From the IMG/VR virus record IMGVR_UViG_3300044739_000092, positions 1-54,410 of that record: 54,410 bases of DNA; one strand, written 5' to 3'. The stretch's first letter is position 1. Every line of letters starts with the position of its first letter. The DNA is from a virus. Shown in pieces: positions 1 to 6,592 of this stretch. The notes under the pieces are model-generated. The model was not told where the DNA came from and made no database searches. It saw nothing but the letters and a program-made list of their open reading frames with translations. Both the position numbers and the translations under genes were made by a program.

Positions 1-696
1 GTGAACACCGTCCGCCAGCATGCCCGCCGAGTCCGGGACCGGTCCGCCCTCCGCGCGGACCGGTCCCGGCGGGACCTCCAGGCGATGCAGGTCCTCGCAC
101 CGCTGTCCACCGCGTACCTGCCGTGGAGCGCGTCCGCGCTCCGTCCGAGCGCGATCGTGGGCATCCTGAACGAGATCGTGATCCGGCGCCGGCGCCGTGT
201 CGTGGAGCTCGGCGGCGGCGTGTCGACGCTCTACCTCGGCCGGTTGCTGGGCCGCCACGGCGGCCGGCTCCACACGGTGGAGCACGACGCGGACTGGGCC
301 GCGCTGCTCGACGACCAGCTCTGCGCGGAGGGGCTCCGCGAGGTCGTGACCGTCGTGCTGGCCCCGCTCGCCCCCACCCCGGGCGGCTGGCCCGGCGCCC
401 CGCCCGAGTGGTACTCGGAGGCCGAGCTCGACTGCGTGCGCTCCGGCGGGCCGATCGAGCTGCTGCTGGTCGACGGTCCACCGGCGTGGCGGCGGGAGCT
501 GCGGCACTCCCGCTATCCCGCGGCCCGGTTCTTCCGGGACTCGCTGGCACCCGGCGCGACGGTGGTGCTCGACGACATCGACCGCCGCGGCGAGCGGGAC
601 ATCCTGGCGCGGTGGGAGGACGAGCTCGGCATCACGTTCGAGCGCCGCTTCGCCGACGGGTCCATCGCCGTCGGCCGCATGCCGGGCCGCCCCTAG
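1..696 (+). CDS. Class I SAM-dependent methyltransferase-like protein (host)
   Basis: A 231-residue protein read from a GTG at the first base of the window; the true start could lie upstream. The glycine-rich SAM-binding motif VELGGGVSTLYLG sits near residues 67-79, followed by an acidic strand end (HTVEHD) that would hold the SAM ribose, and LLLVDGPP and TVVLDDIDRR as later Rossmann strands. This pattern is that of the class I methyltransferases found in glycosyl-transfer or cell-envelope clusters. The substrate cannot be told. It lies 10 bases before the xthA start on the same strand and belongs to the host chromosome, outside the prophage. Confidence 0.75.
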   Translation: MNTVRQHARRVRDRSALRADRSRRDLQAMQVLAPLSTAYLPWSASALRPSAIVGILNEIVIRRRRRVVELGGGVSTLYLGRLLGRHGGRLHTVEHDADWAALLDDQLCAEGLREVVTVVLAPLAPTPGGWPGAPPEWYSEAELDCVRSGGPIELLLVDGPPAWRRELRHSRYPAARFFRDSLAPGATVVLDDIDRRGERDILARWEDELGITFERRFADGSIAVGRMPGRP

Positions 697-706
697 ACTC
701 GACCGG

Positions 707-1222
707 ATGCGAGTCGCCACCTGGAACGTGAACTCCGTCGGTGCCCGTCTTCCCCGGCTCCTCGACTGGCTGCGGGACGCGGTACCCGACGTCGTGTGCC
801 TGCAGGAGATCAAGTGCACGGCCGACGCGTTCCCGTACGAGGAGGTCCGCGACCTCGGCTACGAGACCGCCGCGCACGGCGACGGCCGCTGGAACGGGGT
901 GGCGATCCTGTCCCGGGTGGGGCTGGCCGAGGTCGCGGCGGGGCTGCCGGGCGACCCCGGCTACCCCACCCCCGAGACGCGGGAGGCCCGGGCCGTCGCG
1001 GCGACCTGCGGGCCGCTGCGGGTGTGGTCGGTGTACGTGCCGAACGGCCGGGAGCCCGGCCACGACCACTACGCGTACAAGCTCCGCTGGCTCGGCGCGC
1101 TCCGCGACGCGGTGGCCGGCGACGCCGCCGCGGACCGGCCCTTCGCGGTGCTCGGTGACTACAACGTGGCCCCCACCGACGACGACGTGTGGGACCCCGC
1201 CGCCTTCGTCGCCGCGCGCTAA
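707..1222 (+). pseudogene. xthA: Exonuclease III, 3'-truncated by prophage insertion
   Basis: The N-terminal 171 residues of an exonuclease III / AP endonuclease of the EEP superfamily. Visible motifs are the start TWNVNS, CLQEIK with the metal-binding Glu, WNGVAI, the YVPNG loop and GDYNVAPTDDDVWDP with the catalytic Asp and Asn. Family members run to about 260 residues and end with a second catalytic block (an Asp and the terminal SDH motif). Here the frame leaves the family after WDPAAF and stops three codons later, overlapping the integrase stop. The reading is that prophage insertion removed the C-terminal catalytic half, so this allele should be inactive unless the phage excises. The missing part should be next to attR, outside this window. 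Confidence 0.88.
1190..1222. other. attL junction (host/prophage boundary), inferred
   Basis: Similarity to exonuclease III ends at the codons for DPAAF, and the convergent serine integrase gene stops at 1219. The recombination point must lie in this short interval. Serine integrases of actinophages often cut inside protein-coding genes and leave a very short core (commonly a few bases), so the exact crossover cannot be set without the attR side. The boundary is an inference from protein homology; no repeated core is visible because the partner site is outside the window. Confidence 0.65.
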
Positions 1223-2676
1223 CCCACAGGCCACGTCGGCACAACCACCACCGACAACTCCACGGCCGCCGTCACCTCGACCCGGGCGATCACCGCCGCC
1301 AACAACGCCCGCCGATCCACCGCCGGAATCGTCTCCCACTCAGCCAACAAGCCCCCGTACACCGCGAAATCCAGGGCCGGCGCCGACTCCCGCATCTCCA
1401 CCTGCTCAAGCCTCGCGGCAACGAGGGACCTCGTCGCCACCAGCTCGTCTCTGGCGTCCCGGAACGCCTGCTCCGGGATCTCCCTCATCGCCCGGTCGAC
1501 CGCCAACTGGGCCAGCGCCTTGTCCAATTTCACGATGTCCCGCGCCAGGTGGCGGCCCTCATGTTCGGCGGTGACCTGCCGCACCACCGCGGCTTCCTTC
1601 GCAGCGGCCGCCGCATCGACGTCATCCACCAGCTCCCGCAGCCACCGCAGCACAGCCCGCTCCACCTTCGGTAGAGACGGAAGCCGGTTCCCGCACCCCG
1701 ACACGCCCTCCCGGCGGCGCCTCTCACAGCGGTACGACACCCCGCGGGCATGCGAGTTCGGATACATCGGCGCCCCGCACAGCCCGCAGAACACCAGCCC
1801 CGACAGCGAATACCGGGACCCCTTCGTCCGCGACGGCTGCCGACGCACCACACCCCGCCGAAACCGGTACGCCTGCCACTCCCCCACCGTGATCACCGGC
1901 TCTTGCGCACCAGGAACCCACCGGTGCTCCGCCAGGATGTGCAGCAGCCCGGCGCCGAACCCGGCGTCCATCATCCGCAGCAGATGACCCGACTTGAACC
2001 GGTTCCCCGCCGTCGACACATGCCCCTGCACGTCCAGCCACCGGGTCAACGCCCCCGCAGACTCCCCGGCGATGTACCGCCGGTACAGGTCGGCGAGCAC
2101 CGGACCCGTCTTCTCATCCGGCCGGTACCCGGCGCCCCGCTCATACGTGTAGCCCCACCGCGGCAGGCCGTCCGTGGGCAGCCCCATGGCGAGACGACGC
2201 GCGTGGGTTTCCTTCCACTGCTCGCCCTTGACCTCCGACTCCCACGCCGCGAGCTCGGCCAGCATCCCCCGCGCCAGCCGGCCCGTGGAGGTCGTGGTGT
2301 CGAGGCCCTCGGTGGCGGACTCGAGTGTCCCGCCGGCGACTTCGATGCGGTCCACGGCGATCGCCCACCTTCGGCGGTGCCGGGCGGCGCGGGAGAACTT
2401 CCACACGAGGACGACGTCGATGGGCCCGTCCTCGACCTTGCTGATGGCGTCGTCGAGTTTGCGCCACCACTTCGACCGGTCTCGTGACGCCGTCTCGTCG
2501 AGGGCTTCGACCCATTCGGTGATGTCGATGCCGCTGCGTGAGGCGTAGTCGGAGATGGCGGTTCGTTGCAGGGTTGGGGAGATGAGGTCTTCCCGGCCGC
2601 GGGCTTTCGACACCCGGACGAGGGCGATACCGCGGCGTGGGGTGTCCGGGACGGGGCGGAGTGGCGGAGCCGCCAC
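1219..2676 (-). CDS. int: Large serine recombinase (phage integrase)
   Basis: A 485-residue large serine integrase that would catalyse attP x attB recombination. The resolvase-type catalytic domain starts with GIALVRVSKARG, placing the nucleophile Ser near residue 23, and continues with VVLVWKFSRAAR. The recombinase domain follows (GLPRWGYTYERG, then the DEKTGPVLADLYRRYIAGES region). A zinc ribbon comes next, CGLCGAPM paired with YRCERRR and SGCGN, and then a coiled coil rich in Ala, Glu and Arg, as expected for directionality control. The GTG start lies three bases after the stop of the upstream 53-residue gene, so translation is probably coupled. The gene reads outward and ends at the attL junction, the usual int-att arrangement. 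Confidence 0.95.
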   Translation of the reverse strand: MAAPPLRPVPDTPRRGIALVRVSKARGREDLISPTLQRTAISDYASRSGIDITEWVEALDETASRDRSKWWRKLDDAISKVEDGPIDVVLVWKFSRAARHRRRWAIAVDRIEVAGGTLESATEGLDTTTSTGRLARGMLAELAAWESEVKGEQWKETHARRLAMGLPTDGLPRWGYTYERGAGYRPDEKTGPVLADLYRRYIAGESAGALTRWLDVQGHVSTAGNRFKSGHLLRMMDAGFGAGLLHILAEHRWVPGAQEPVITVGEWQAYRFRRGVVRRQPSRTKGSRYSLSGLVFCGLCGAPMYPNSHARGVSYRCERRRREGVSGCGNRLPSLPKVERAVLRWLRELVDDVDAAAAAKEAAVVRQVTAEHEGRHLARDIVKLDKALAQLAVDRAMREIPEQAFRDARDELVATRSLVAARLEQVEMRESAPALDFAVYGGLLAEWETIPAVDRRALLAAVIARVEVTAAVELSVVVVPTWPVG

Positions 2677-2679
2677 TAG

Positions 2680-2841
2680 TCAGCCGGCTTCCGGGAGTTC
2701 CACGTTCACGTCGCGGAGCATTTCGGCGAGGTCGGTCTTCACGTCCTCGTCCAGAACGCCGTGCCGGAACAGCAGCCACGTCTCGTCTCGGGTGGTCACT
2801 CGGACCAGGTTTGGGGTGATGTCGGCGGATCTGACGATCAT
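2680..2841 (-). CDS. 53-residue protein translationally coupled to the integrase
   Basis: An unrecognised small protein, MIVRSADITPNLVRVTTRD at the start, followed by a mixed strand and helix sequence ending VNVELPEAG. A very good ribosome site (GGGGAGG) lies about ten bases before the ATG. Its stop codon is separated from the integrase GTG by only three bases on the same strand, so the two proteins should be made together. An accessory role in integration, for example as a directionality factor, is possible but not shown; it has no visible helix-turn-helix. The longer ORFs on the other strand here have no support. Confidence 0.6.
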   Translation of the reverse strand: MIVRSADITPNLVRVTTRDETWLLFRHGVLDEDVKTDLAEMLRDVNVELPEAG

Positions 2842-2945
2842 GTGCTGAGCCTCCCCGGGGGGGTAGGGATGATCAACTCTGGCTGAGCCCCGAGGTTACG
2901 GCCTGTGTGGTGAAGATCACCAGCAATCACCCTAACGGTCCAGCG

Positions 2946-3317
2946 TTACTGACCGTTCGATCCTTTTTGCTCTGATTGTTCCGATTCCATGGCAATCACA
3001 GCTTCTGCCGCGCCTCGGGCGGCGGCCTCGGCTGCACGCCGGGCCTCAGGTGTGAGACGCCGCGGCACGACGATTGTGACGACCAGGTCCTCACGGACGT
3101 CCGGCATCGGGATGTCGAGGGTCACCCGGCCGCCGAGGTCGATCTCGAGAACGTCCTCGAGGGCGGCGATGCGGTTCTGAGGGATGAACTCGCCTCGTTC
3201 CCATCCCCCGATGGTCCGCAGGCTCTTGATGCCCACGGCCTCCGCTAGTTGGGCTTGCGTCCAGTGCCGTCGTTCGCGTCCAGCGCGGATCCGACGGCCG
3301 ATCTCCCCGGCGTCCAT
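2946..3317 (-). CDS. XRE-family HTH protein, candidate lysogeny repressor
   Basis: A 123-residue protein with an XRE/Cro-CI helix-turn-helix at residues ~5-60 (EIGRRIRAGRERRHWTQ, then QLAEAVGIKSLRTIGGWERG) and a C-terminal part with strands and an Ala-rich helix. The ATG at 3317 is chosen because the HTH begins directly there; a GTG two codons upstream (3323) is equally possible. It is on the integrase strand, diverges from the early operon, and its start lies next to one copy of the 15-bp repeat found twice before the divergent HTH gene. That makes it the best candidate for the immunity repressor. It lacks the autoproteolytic Ser/Lys domain of lambda CI, so induction would need another route. 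Confidence 0.75.
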   Translation of the reverse strand: MDAGEIGRRIRAGRERRHWTQAQLAEAVGIKSLRTIGGWERGEFIPQNRIAALEDVLEIDLGGRVTLDIPMPDVREDLVVTIVVPRRLTPEARRAAEAAARGAAEAVIAMESEQSEQKGSNGQ

Positions 3318-3332
3318 GCGCACATCGTGACA

Positions 3333-3347
3333 GGCAAGTTTAGGCAA
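3333..3347 (-). promoter_or_regulatory. Operator copy 1 (repressor side)
   Basis: On the minus strand this reads TTGCCTAAACTTGCC, differing by one base from two copies placed before the divergent gene. It lies 16-30 bases upstream of the candidate repressor start, and its TAAACT could act as the -10 of the repressor's own promoter. It is taken as an autoregulatory operator. The repeat is seen in the sequence; the role is inferred. Confidence 0.7.
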
Positions 3348-3451
3348 ATCCAATACCTGGGCGGCACGCATCTGTCGGATATCTCCCGTCTGTGTCCCCT
3401 CATGCCTACTCTTCCTGGTCTTGACCGATTCCGGCAAGCACCCACCGACGA

Positions 3452-3466
3452 TTGCCTAACTTTGCC
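3452..3466 (+). promoter_or_regulatory. Operator copy 2
   Basis: TTGCCTAACTTTGCC, identical to copy 3 which lies 54 bases further on. It contains the same TAACTT core, but no good -35 at the right distance, so it may be an auxiliary repressor site rather than a promoter. Confidence 0.7.
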
Positions 3467-3487
3467 GAGAAAGACCCGACAGAGGTA

Positions 3488-3520
3488 TTGACCTACAGCC
3501 GGACTTTGCCTAACTTTGCC
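3488..3520 (+). promoter_or_regulatory. Early promoter with overlapping operator copy 3; leaderless start
   Basis: A -35 TTGACC (3488-3493), a 17-base spacer and a -10 TAACTT (3511-3516) form a textbook promoter. The -10 lies inside operator copy 3, TTGCCTAACTTTGCC (3506-3520). The next gene's ATG is at 3523, about seven bases after the -10, so the transcript should start at or next to the ATG and be leaderless. A repressor on copy 3 would directly cover the -10. Operator identity is inferred from three matching copies around the divergent HTH genes. Confidence 0.75.
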
Positions 3521-3522
3521 GT

Positions 3523-3765
3523 ATGCCACCCACCACGAGAACCCGAGTCGCCAACGGCGCGGCCATCAAGGGCCTCCGTGAAGCCCTCGGCATGTCGCAG
3601 GGTGAACTCGCCACGGCCGCCGGATGGGAACACCAAGGTCACCTGTCCCGCATCGAAGCCGGCAAGGCGCAGCCCTCACCGCCGAAGCTCGCGCAGCTCG
3701 CGCAGCTCCTCCACGTCGATGTGGAGGCCATCTCCACTCCCGTCGATGAGTCGGTGGCGTCGTGA
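3523..3765 (+). CDS. Cro-like XRE HTH regulator
   Basis: An 80-residue protein that is almost only a helix-turn-helix domain (IKGLREALGMSQGELA, then GHLSRIEAGKAQPSPPKLAQLAQLL). Short single-domain XRE proteins that are first in the early operon and divergent from a longer HTH repressor usually act like Cro. The ATG follows the -10 so closely that translation is probably leaderless; no ribosome site is seen. It overlaps the next gene by four bases. Confidence 0.8.
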   Translation: MPPTTRTRVANGAAIKGLREALGMSQGELATAAGWEHQGHLSRIEAGKAQPSPPKLAQLAQLLHVDVEAISTPVDESVAS

Positions 3766-3947
3766 CCCGCGACGAGGCCGTGAACCAGGCGGCGCAGATC
3801 GCTGTCGACGCCTGCGCGCGCCGTGACGCGATGACTCCGCGGGAGGCCGCTGAGGCCGCGTGGTCACCGTGCTGTGGGCGGACGGTCGAGCAGCTGGAGG
3901 AACTGATCCGCGCCGGCCGACTCGGCACCCGTACTCGCACTGCCTGA
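3762..3947 (+). CDS. 61-residue protein of unknown function
   Basis: A mostly helical acidic/basic protein (TRDEAVNQAAQIAVDAC at the start) with a CC pair in SPCCGRTVEQLEELIRAGR. GTG start in a four-base overlap with the HTH gene, so it is translated with it. It resembles small helical proteins common beside actinophage immunity genes. No function is assigned. Confidence 0.65.
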   Translation: MTRDEAVNQAAQIAVDACARRDAMTPREAAEAAWSPCCGRTVEQLEELIRAGRLGTRTRTA

Positions 3948-3956
3948 ACAGACCGA

Positions 3957-3996
3957 GGGCCTGCGCCGCCCCTCCGACAGAGACCGGCGCAGGCCC
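3957..3996 (+). terminator. Strong hairpin, terminator or attenuator at the start of the early operon
   Basis: Arms GGGCCTGCGCCG and CGGCGCAGGCCC pair perfectly over 12 bp around a 16-base loop. No T-run follows, which is common for actinobacterial terminators. It separates the two regulator genes from the rest of the early operon and is followed within 20 bases by a short leader ORF, so it may act as an attenuator or antitermination target. Confidence 0.65.
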
Positions 3997-4015
3997 CAGA
4001 CATGAGGAGCATCGC

Positions 4016-4060
4016 ATGACCGACCAGTCCAGCACCACCGGGCCGCAGGTGCAGTCGTGA
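4016..4060 (+). CDS. 14-residue leader ORF
   Basis: A micro-ORF, MTDQSSTTGPQVQS, preceded at good spacing by GAGGAG. Its stop overlaps the GTG of the next gene by four bases, so it can carry ribosomes into the operon. It starts 20 bases after the strong hairpin. The peptide itself probably has no function; its value may be in loading ribosomes or sensing the hairpin. Confidence 0.45.
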   Translation: MTDQSSTTGPQVQS

Positions 4061-4251
4061 ACGGCCCAGAGCACTACCTCGACGCCGAGCGGGCGATGGG
4101 AGAGGCGAAAGAGCAGCCCGAGGGCAGCGCCGGGGAGAGGTTCTACCTCGACGTCGCTCAGGTGCACGCCACGCTCGCGCTCGCGGTGGCTGTCGCCGAC
4201 GCCAGTGGCCTCACCGGCACGGGCCCGTGGGCCAAGGCGGTGCAGTCGTGA
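4057..4251 (+). CDS. 64-residue phage protein of unknown function
   Basis: A predicted all-helical protein (EHYLDAERAMGEAKE, then a second Ala-rich helix around AQVHATLALAVAVAD). Such two-helix proteins are common in early regions of actinophages and their role is not known. GTG start in a four-base overlap with the leader ORF. Confidence 0.65.
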   Translation: MNGPEHYLDAERAMGEAKEQPEGSAGERFYLDVAQVHATLALAVAVADASGLTGTGPWAKAVQS

Positions 4252-4487
4252 GCGCCGCGGTGGTGAACGTGAACGCCCAGGCCCTGGCACGGGCTGTCGC
4301 AGCAGGTCAGCCGCACGGCCGGCCGTACACGGTGGTCTTTTTTCGGGACCACCGGAAGGTGAATGTGTTGCGTACGACGGCGCGGTCGCGTCGGGACGCG
4401 GTGGAGCACGCGCAGGTGATTGCGAATCATTCGGCGTGGTTCGCGCACATCGAGCTCACGTACTTGGTGTCGGCGGTGGCGTCATGA
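4248..4487 (+). CDS. 79-residue protein of unknown function
   Basis: GTG start in a four-base overlap with the previous gene. The middle (PYTVVFFRDHRKVNVLRTTARSRRDAVEHAQVIA) looks like two strands and a helix. Base use in this gene is less C-rich at third positions (GTG, GCG, TCG) than in its neighbours. No family recognised. Confidence 0.6.
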   Translation: MSAAVVNVNAQALARAVAAGQPHGRPYTVVFFRDHRKVNVLRTTARSRRDAVEHAQVIANHSAWFAHIELTYLVSAVAS

Positions 4488-4801
4488 CCGCCGACCTGAC
4501 CCAGCGCATCGCCGCCGCGATGGACCAAGCACAGAAGGCTGCCGAGCTGGCGAAGTGGCCCTACGGAAAGGACGCCAGGTCGGCACGGTGGGGCGGTGAC
4601 CACGAGTGGTCGCGTGCGCTCAGCACCGACGAGGGCCCGCACATCGCGTTCTGGTCTCCGGACCGTGTGCTGGCCATGATCGCCGCCGACCGGAACCTCC
4701 TCGACTACGCCACAGAGCTTGCCGCCAGCGGTGAGCCGAACGCCGTGGTGATCGCGGGCGGGCTGGTCAAGTACCTCGCCGCCCGGTGGGTGGCGTCATG
4801 A
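4484..4801 (+). CDS. DUF6221-like protein
   Basis: 105 residues. Starts with a helix (LTQRIAAAMDQAQKAAE), has a W-containing stretch and then HIAFWSPDRVLAMIAADRNLL, the block in which DUF6221 proteins of actinomycetes and their phages carry H-x-A...DP-x-R-VL-x-x-xxA...R. It lacks the long Cys-containing C-terminal part seen in the second copy at 44365-44781. Function unknown. Family placement is from memory of the motif and is moderate. Confidence 0.55.
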   Translation: MTADLTQRIAAAMDQAQKAAELAKWPYGKDARSARWGGDHEWSRALSTDEGPHIAFWSPDRVLAMIAADRNLLDYATELAASGEPNAVVIAGGLVKYLAARWVAS

Positions 4802-5148
4802 ACGCCTTCCAGCCCGGCGACAAGGTGCTCGTGGAGGCCGAGCTCGTGACGGCCGGCAGCGACCGGGCCGTCGTGCGCTTCTGGGTAGGCGACGCCAGCC
4901 CCACCAGGATCAGCGTCCCCCTCGCCACCGTCCACCCCGCGCCTGAGCCGCTGTACGTGGACCCGGAGTTGGTGCCCGGAATGGTCGTCGCGCCGCTCGA
5001 CGCGAACGACGACCGCGAGTGGTGGGTGGCGGCAGCCCCCTACGTCGGCGCGGACTGCTGGTTCATCGAGCGCTCCGGTTCCTGCGTCCGGCGTACCGGG
5101 CTTCCCGACGAGATCCGCGTCGTGCGCCCCCGCGAGGCGACGTCGTGA
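4798..5148 (+). CDS. 116-residue protein of unknown function
   Basis: Starts FQPGDKVLVEAELV and is rich in beta strands and tryptophan, suggesting a small beta-barrel of SH3 or KOW type in its first half. The C-terminal part has two cysteines (DCWFIERSGSCVRR). ATG in a four-base overlap with the preceding gene. No function can be given. Confidence 0.6.
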   Translation: MNAFQPGDKVLVEAELVTAGSDRAVVRFWVGDASPTRISVPLATVHPAPEPLYVDPELVPGMVVAPLDANDDREWWVAAAPYVGADCWFIERSGSCVRRTGLPDEIRVVRPREATS

Positions 5149-5309
5149 CGGCCGCTCCGTCTCGGGACCGGGTTGCGTCCGGCCCCGAGACACACCAACC
5201 CCGACACGCCATCGAAACGGACATCACCCTCATCGGCCGGCAGCTCCGCCCGACCGGCCGCCGCTTCTGGTTCTACGCCACCACCAAGCCCCGGAGGGAC
5301 GACCGATGA
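5145..5309 (+). CDS. 54-residue basic protein of unknown function
   Basis: A short protein with many Arg and Pro residues, ending in RRFWFYATTKPRRDDR. GTG start and stop both lie in four-base overlaps with neighbours, which is the main support for it being real. Confidence 0.5.
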   Translation: MTAAPSRDRVASGPETHQPRHAIETDITLIGRQLRPTGRRFWFYATTKPRRDDR

Positions 5310-5533
5310 GCACACGGAACACGTGGCGACTGCGCTGGTCGCCCGACGGGTCGATCGAGACGATGCCCAGCTTCAAGCGCGCCTACGAGGTCGTCGCCGA
5401 AGAAAGGGAGCGGGCCGAGGAGGGGCACAGCAGTGCCGCTGTGGCCGTCGTCGTTGAACTCGACACTGGCGACGGCCACGGCTTCCAGCCGTACGAGCGC
5501 ATCACGTTCAAGCCTGCGGGCGGTGCGTCGTGA
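5306..5533 (+). CDS. 75-residue protein of unknown function
   Basis: Pattern of strand (TWRLRWSPDGSIETM), helix (FKRAYEVVAEERERAEE) and strand (AVAVVVELDTGDGHGFQ), a small alpha/beta fold seen often in phage early genes. Start and stop are in four-base overlaps. No family recognised. Confidence 0.6.
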   Translation: MSTRNTWRLRWSPDGSIETMPSFKRAYEVVAEERERAEEGHSSAAVAVVVELDTGDGHGFQPYERITFKPAGGAS

Positions 5534-5835
5534 GCACTGTGGATGTTCTGCGGCAGGTGTGCGGGCTCATCGAGTACCGCTCCCTCCCCTCGCCCCGCAT
5601 CGTCTCCGTCACCCTCGCCACCACGTCCGACGTGGCGGACTTCGTGGCCCTGCACCTCACCGAGCACGGCGACGTGTGGCGGTGGGCCAACGAGTTCCAC
5701 GCCAACCCGCACCTCAGTGTCGCGAACGGTGTCCGGTTGTGGTCCGTGGACGTTGTCCACGACGGGCTGCACATTCGGGTCGCCTCGTACGAGCACCACG
5801 CGGCCGATGTCGAGCCCACCGCGGCGGTGGCCTGA
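5530..5835 (+). CDS. 101-residue protein of unknown function
   Basis: Alternating strands and helices (PRIVSVTLATTSDVADFVALHL; RLWSVDVVHDGLHIRVASYEHH). GTG start in a four-base overlap; stop shares one base with the next ATG (TGATG). No recognisable domain. Confidence 0.6.
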   Translation: MSTVDVLRQVCGLIEYRSLPSPRIVSVTLATTSDVADFVALHLTEHGDVWRWANEFHANPHLSVANGVRLWSVDVVHDGLHIRVASYEHHAADVEPTAAVA

Positions 5836-6278
5836 TGAGCGCCGAGACGCCCGGCACCGTAGTCCGTTACGACAGCGAGCGGCTGGATGGCTGGTGCCGC
5901 GAAGGCATGGCTGTCGCTGACGCGCAGGGCACGTTCGTCGACACGTACTGGAGCGTCGGTGTCGGCGACGACCACGTCCTCACCGCGAGCGAGGCAGCAA
6001 CCGCCCAGACCTTGTTCCACCTCGCGGCCTACCGCGAACTGCTGGACGCGGAGCGCCACTCGTGGCACAGCTACCACCCGGACGACCGGCAGGTCATCAC
6101 TTCCCAGCACGGCCTGGTGGTCCGGTACTTCGTTCGCATCGGCGCCGCGCCTGACCACGGCACGCGCGTCGAGAACGCCCGTGAAGCCGTCCTTGAAGCA
6201 GCGGAACAGGTCGAAAGCGCCCAGCGGGCACTGACCTACCGCCGCGAGGAACTGGCGCGGCTTGAGGCGACCTCGTGA
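5835..6278 (+). CDS. 147-residue protein of unknown function
   Basis: The first half is acidic with strands (VVRYDSERLDGWCREGMAV), the second ends in a coiled coil (NAREAVLEAAEQVESAQRAL). It opens MSAETPGT, nearly the same N-terminus as the gene at 8399 (MTAETPGT), hinting at copied translation-start cassettes. No function assigned. Confidence 0.6.
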   Translation: MSAETPGTVVRYDSERLDGWCREGMAVADAQGTFVDTYWSVGVGDDHVLTASEAATAQTLFHLAAYRELLDAERHSWHSYHPDDRQVITSQHGLVVRYFVRIGAAPDHGTRVENAREAVLEAAEQVESAQRALTYRREELARLEATS

Positions 6279-6592
6279 CTGCCGCGCCCATGGTGCCCCA
6301 GCGGCGCCGCACCGACACCCCACCCGTACCCCCCGCCGTCCTCCAAGACGCACTCACCGGACTCGCACGCGCCGCCGTCCACCACGACGACTCCGACCTG
6401 CTCACCATCGACGCCATCCTCGCCGTCGCCCTCCCCCACCTCACCCTCACCCAACGACACCTGCTCTTCCACGACGTGAAAGACCAAGTCGCCGCACTCG
6501 ACGACCCCGCCATCGGCACCGAAGACGACCTCGCCCGGGCAGTCGCCCAACACAACCTCGACGCCGCATTCCAGCAAGCAGGGGTGCAGTGA
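6275..6592 (+). CDS. 105-residue protein of unknown function
   Basis: A largely helical acidic protein (LQDALTGLARAAVHHDDSDL; IDAILAVALPHLTLTQRHLL). It uses CGA, CAC and CTC codons much more than the nuclease gene after it, so it may have a different history. It starts in a four-base overlap and ends in a TGATG junction before the exonuclease gene; a role with recombination genes is possible but only by position. Confidence 0.6.
   Translation: MTAAPMVPQRRRTDTPPVPPAVLQDALTGLARAAVHHDDSDLLTIDAILAVALPHLTLTQRHLLFHDVKDQVAALDDPAIGTEDDLARAVAQHNLDAAFQQAGVQ

Noticed and set aside
632-1339. Minus-strand and other-frame ORFs across the xthA remnant
   Set aside because: Composition is Gly/Arg/Val low-complexity; the plus-strand frame shows clear exonuclease III motifs.
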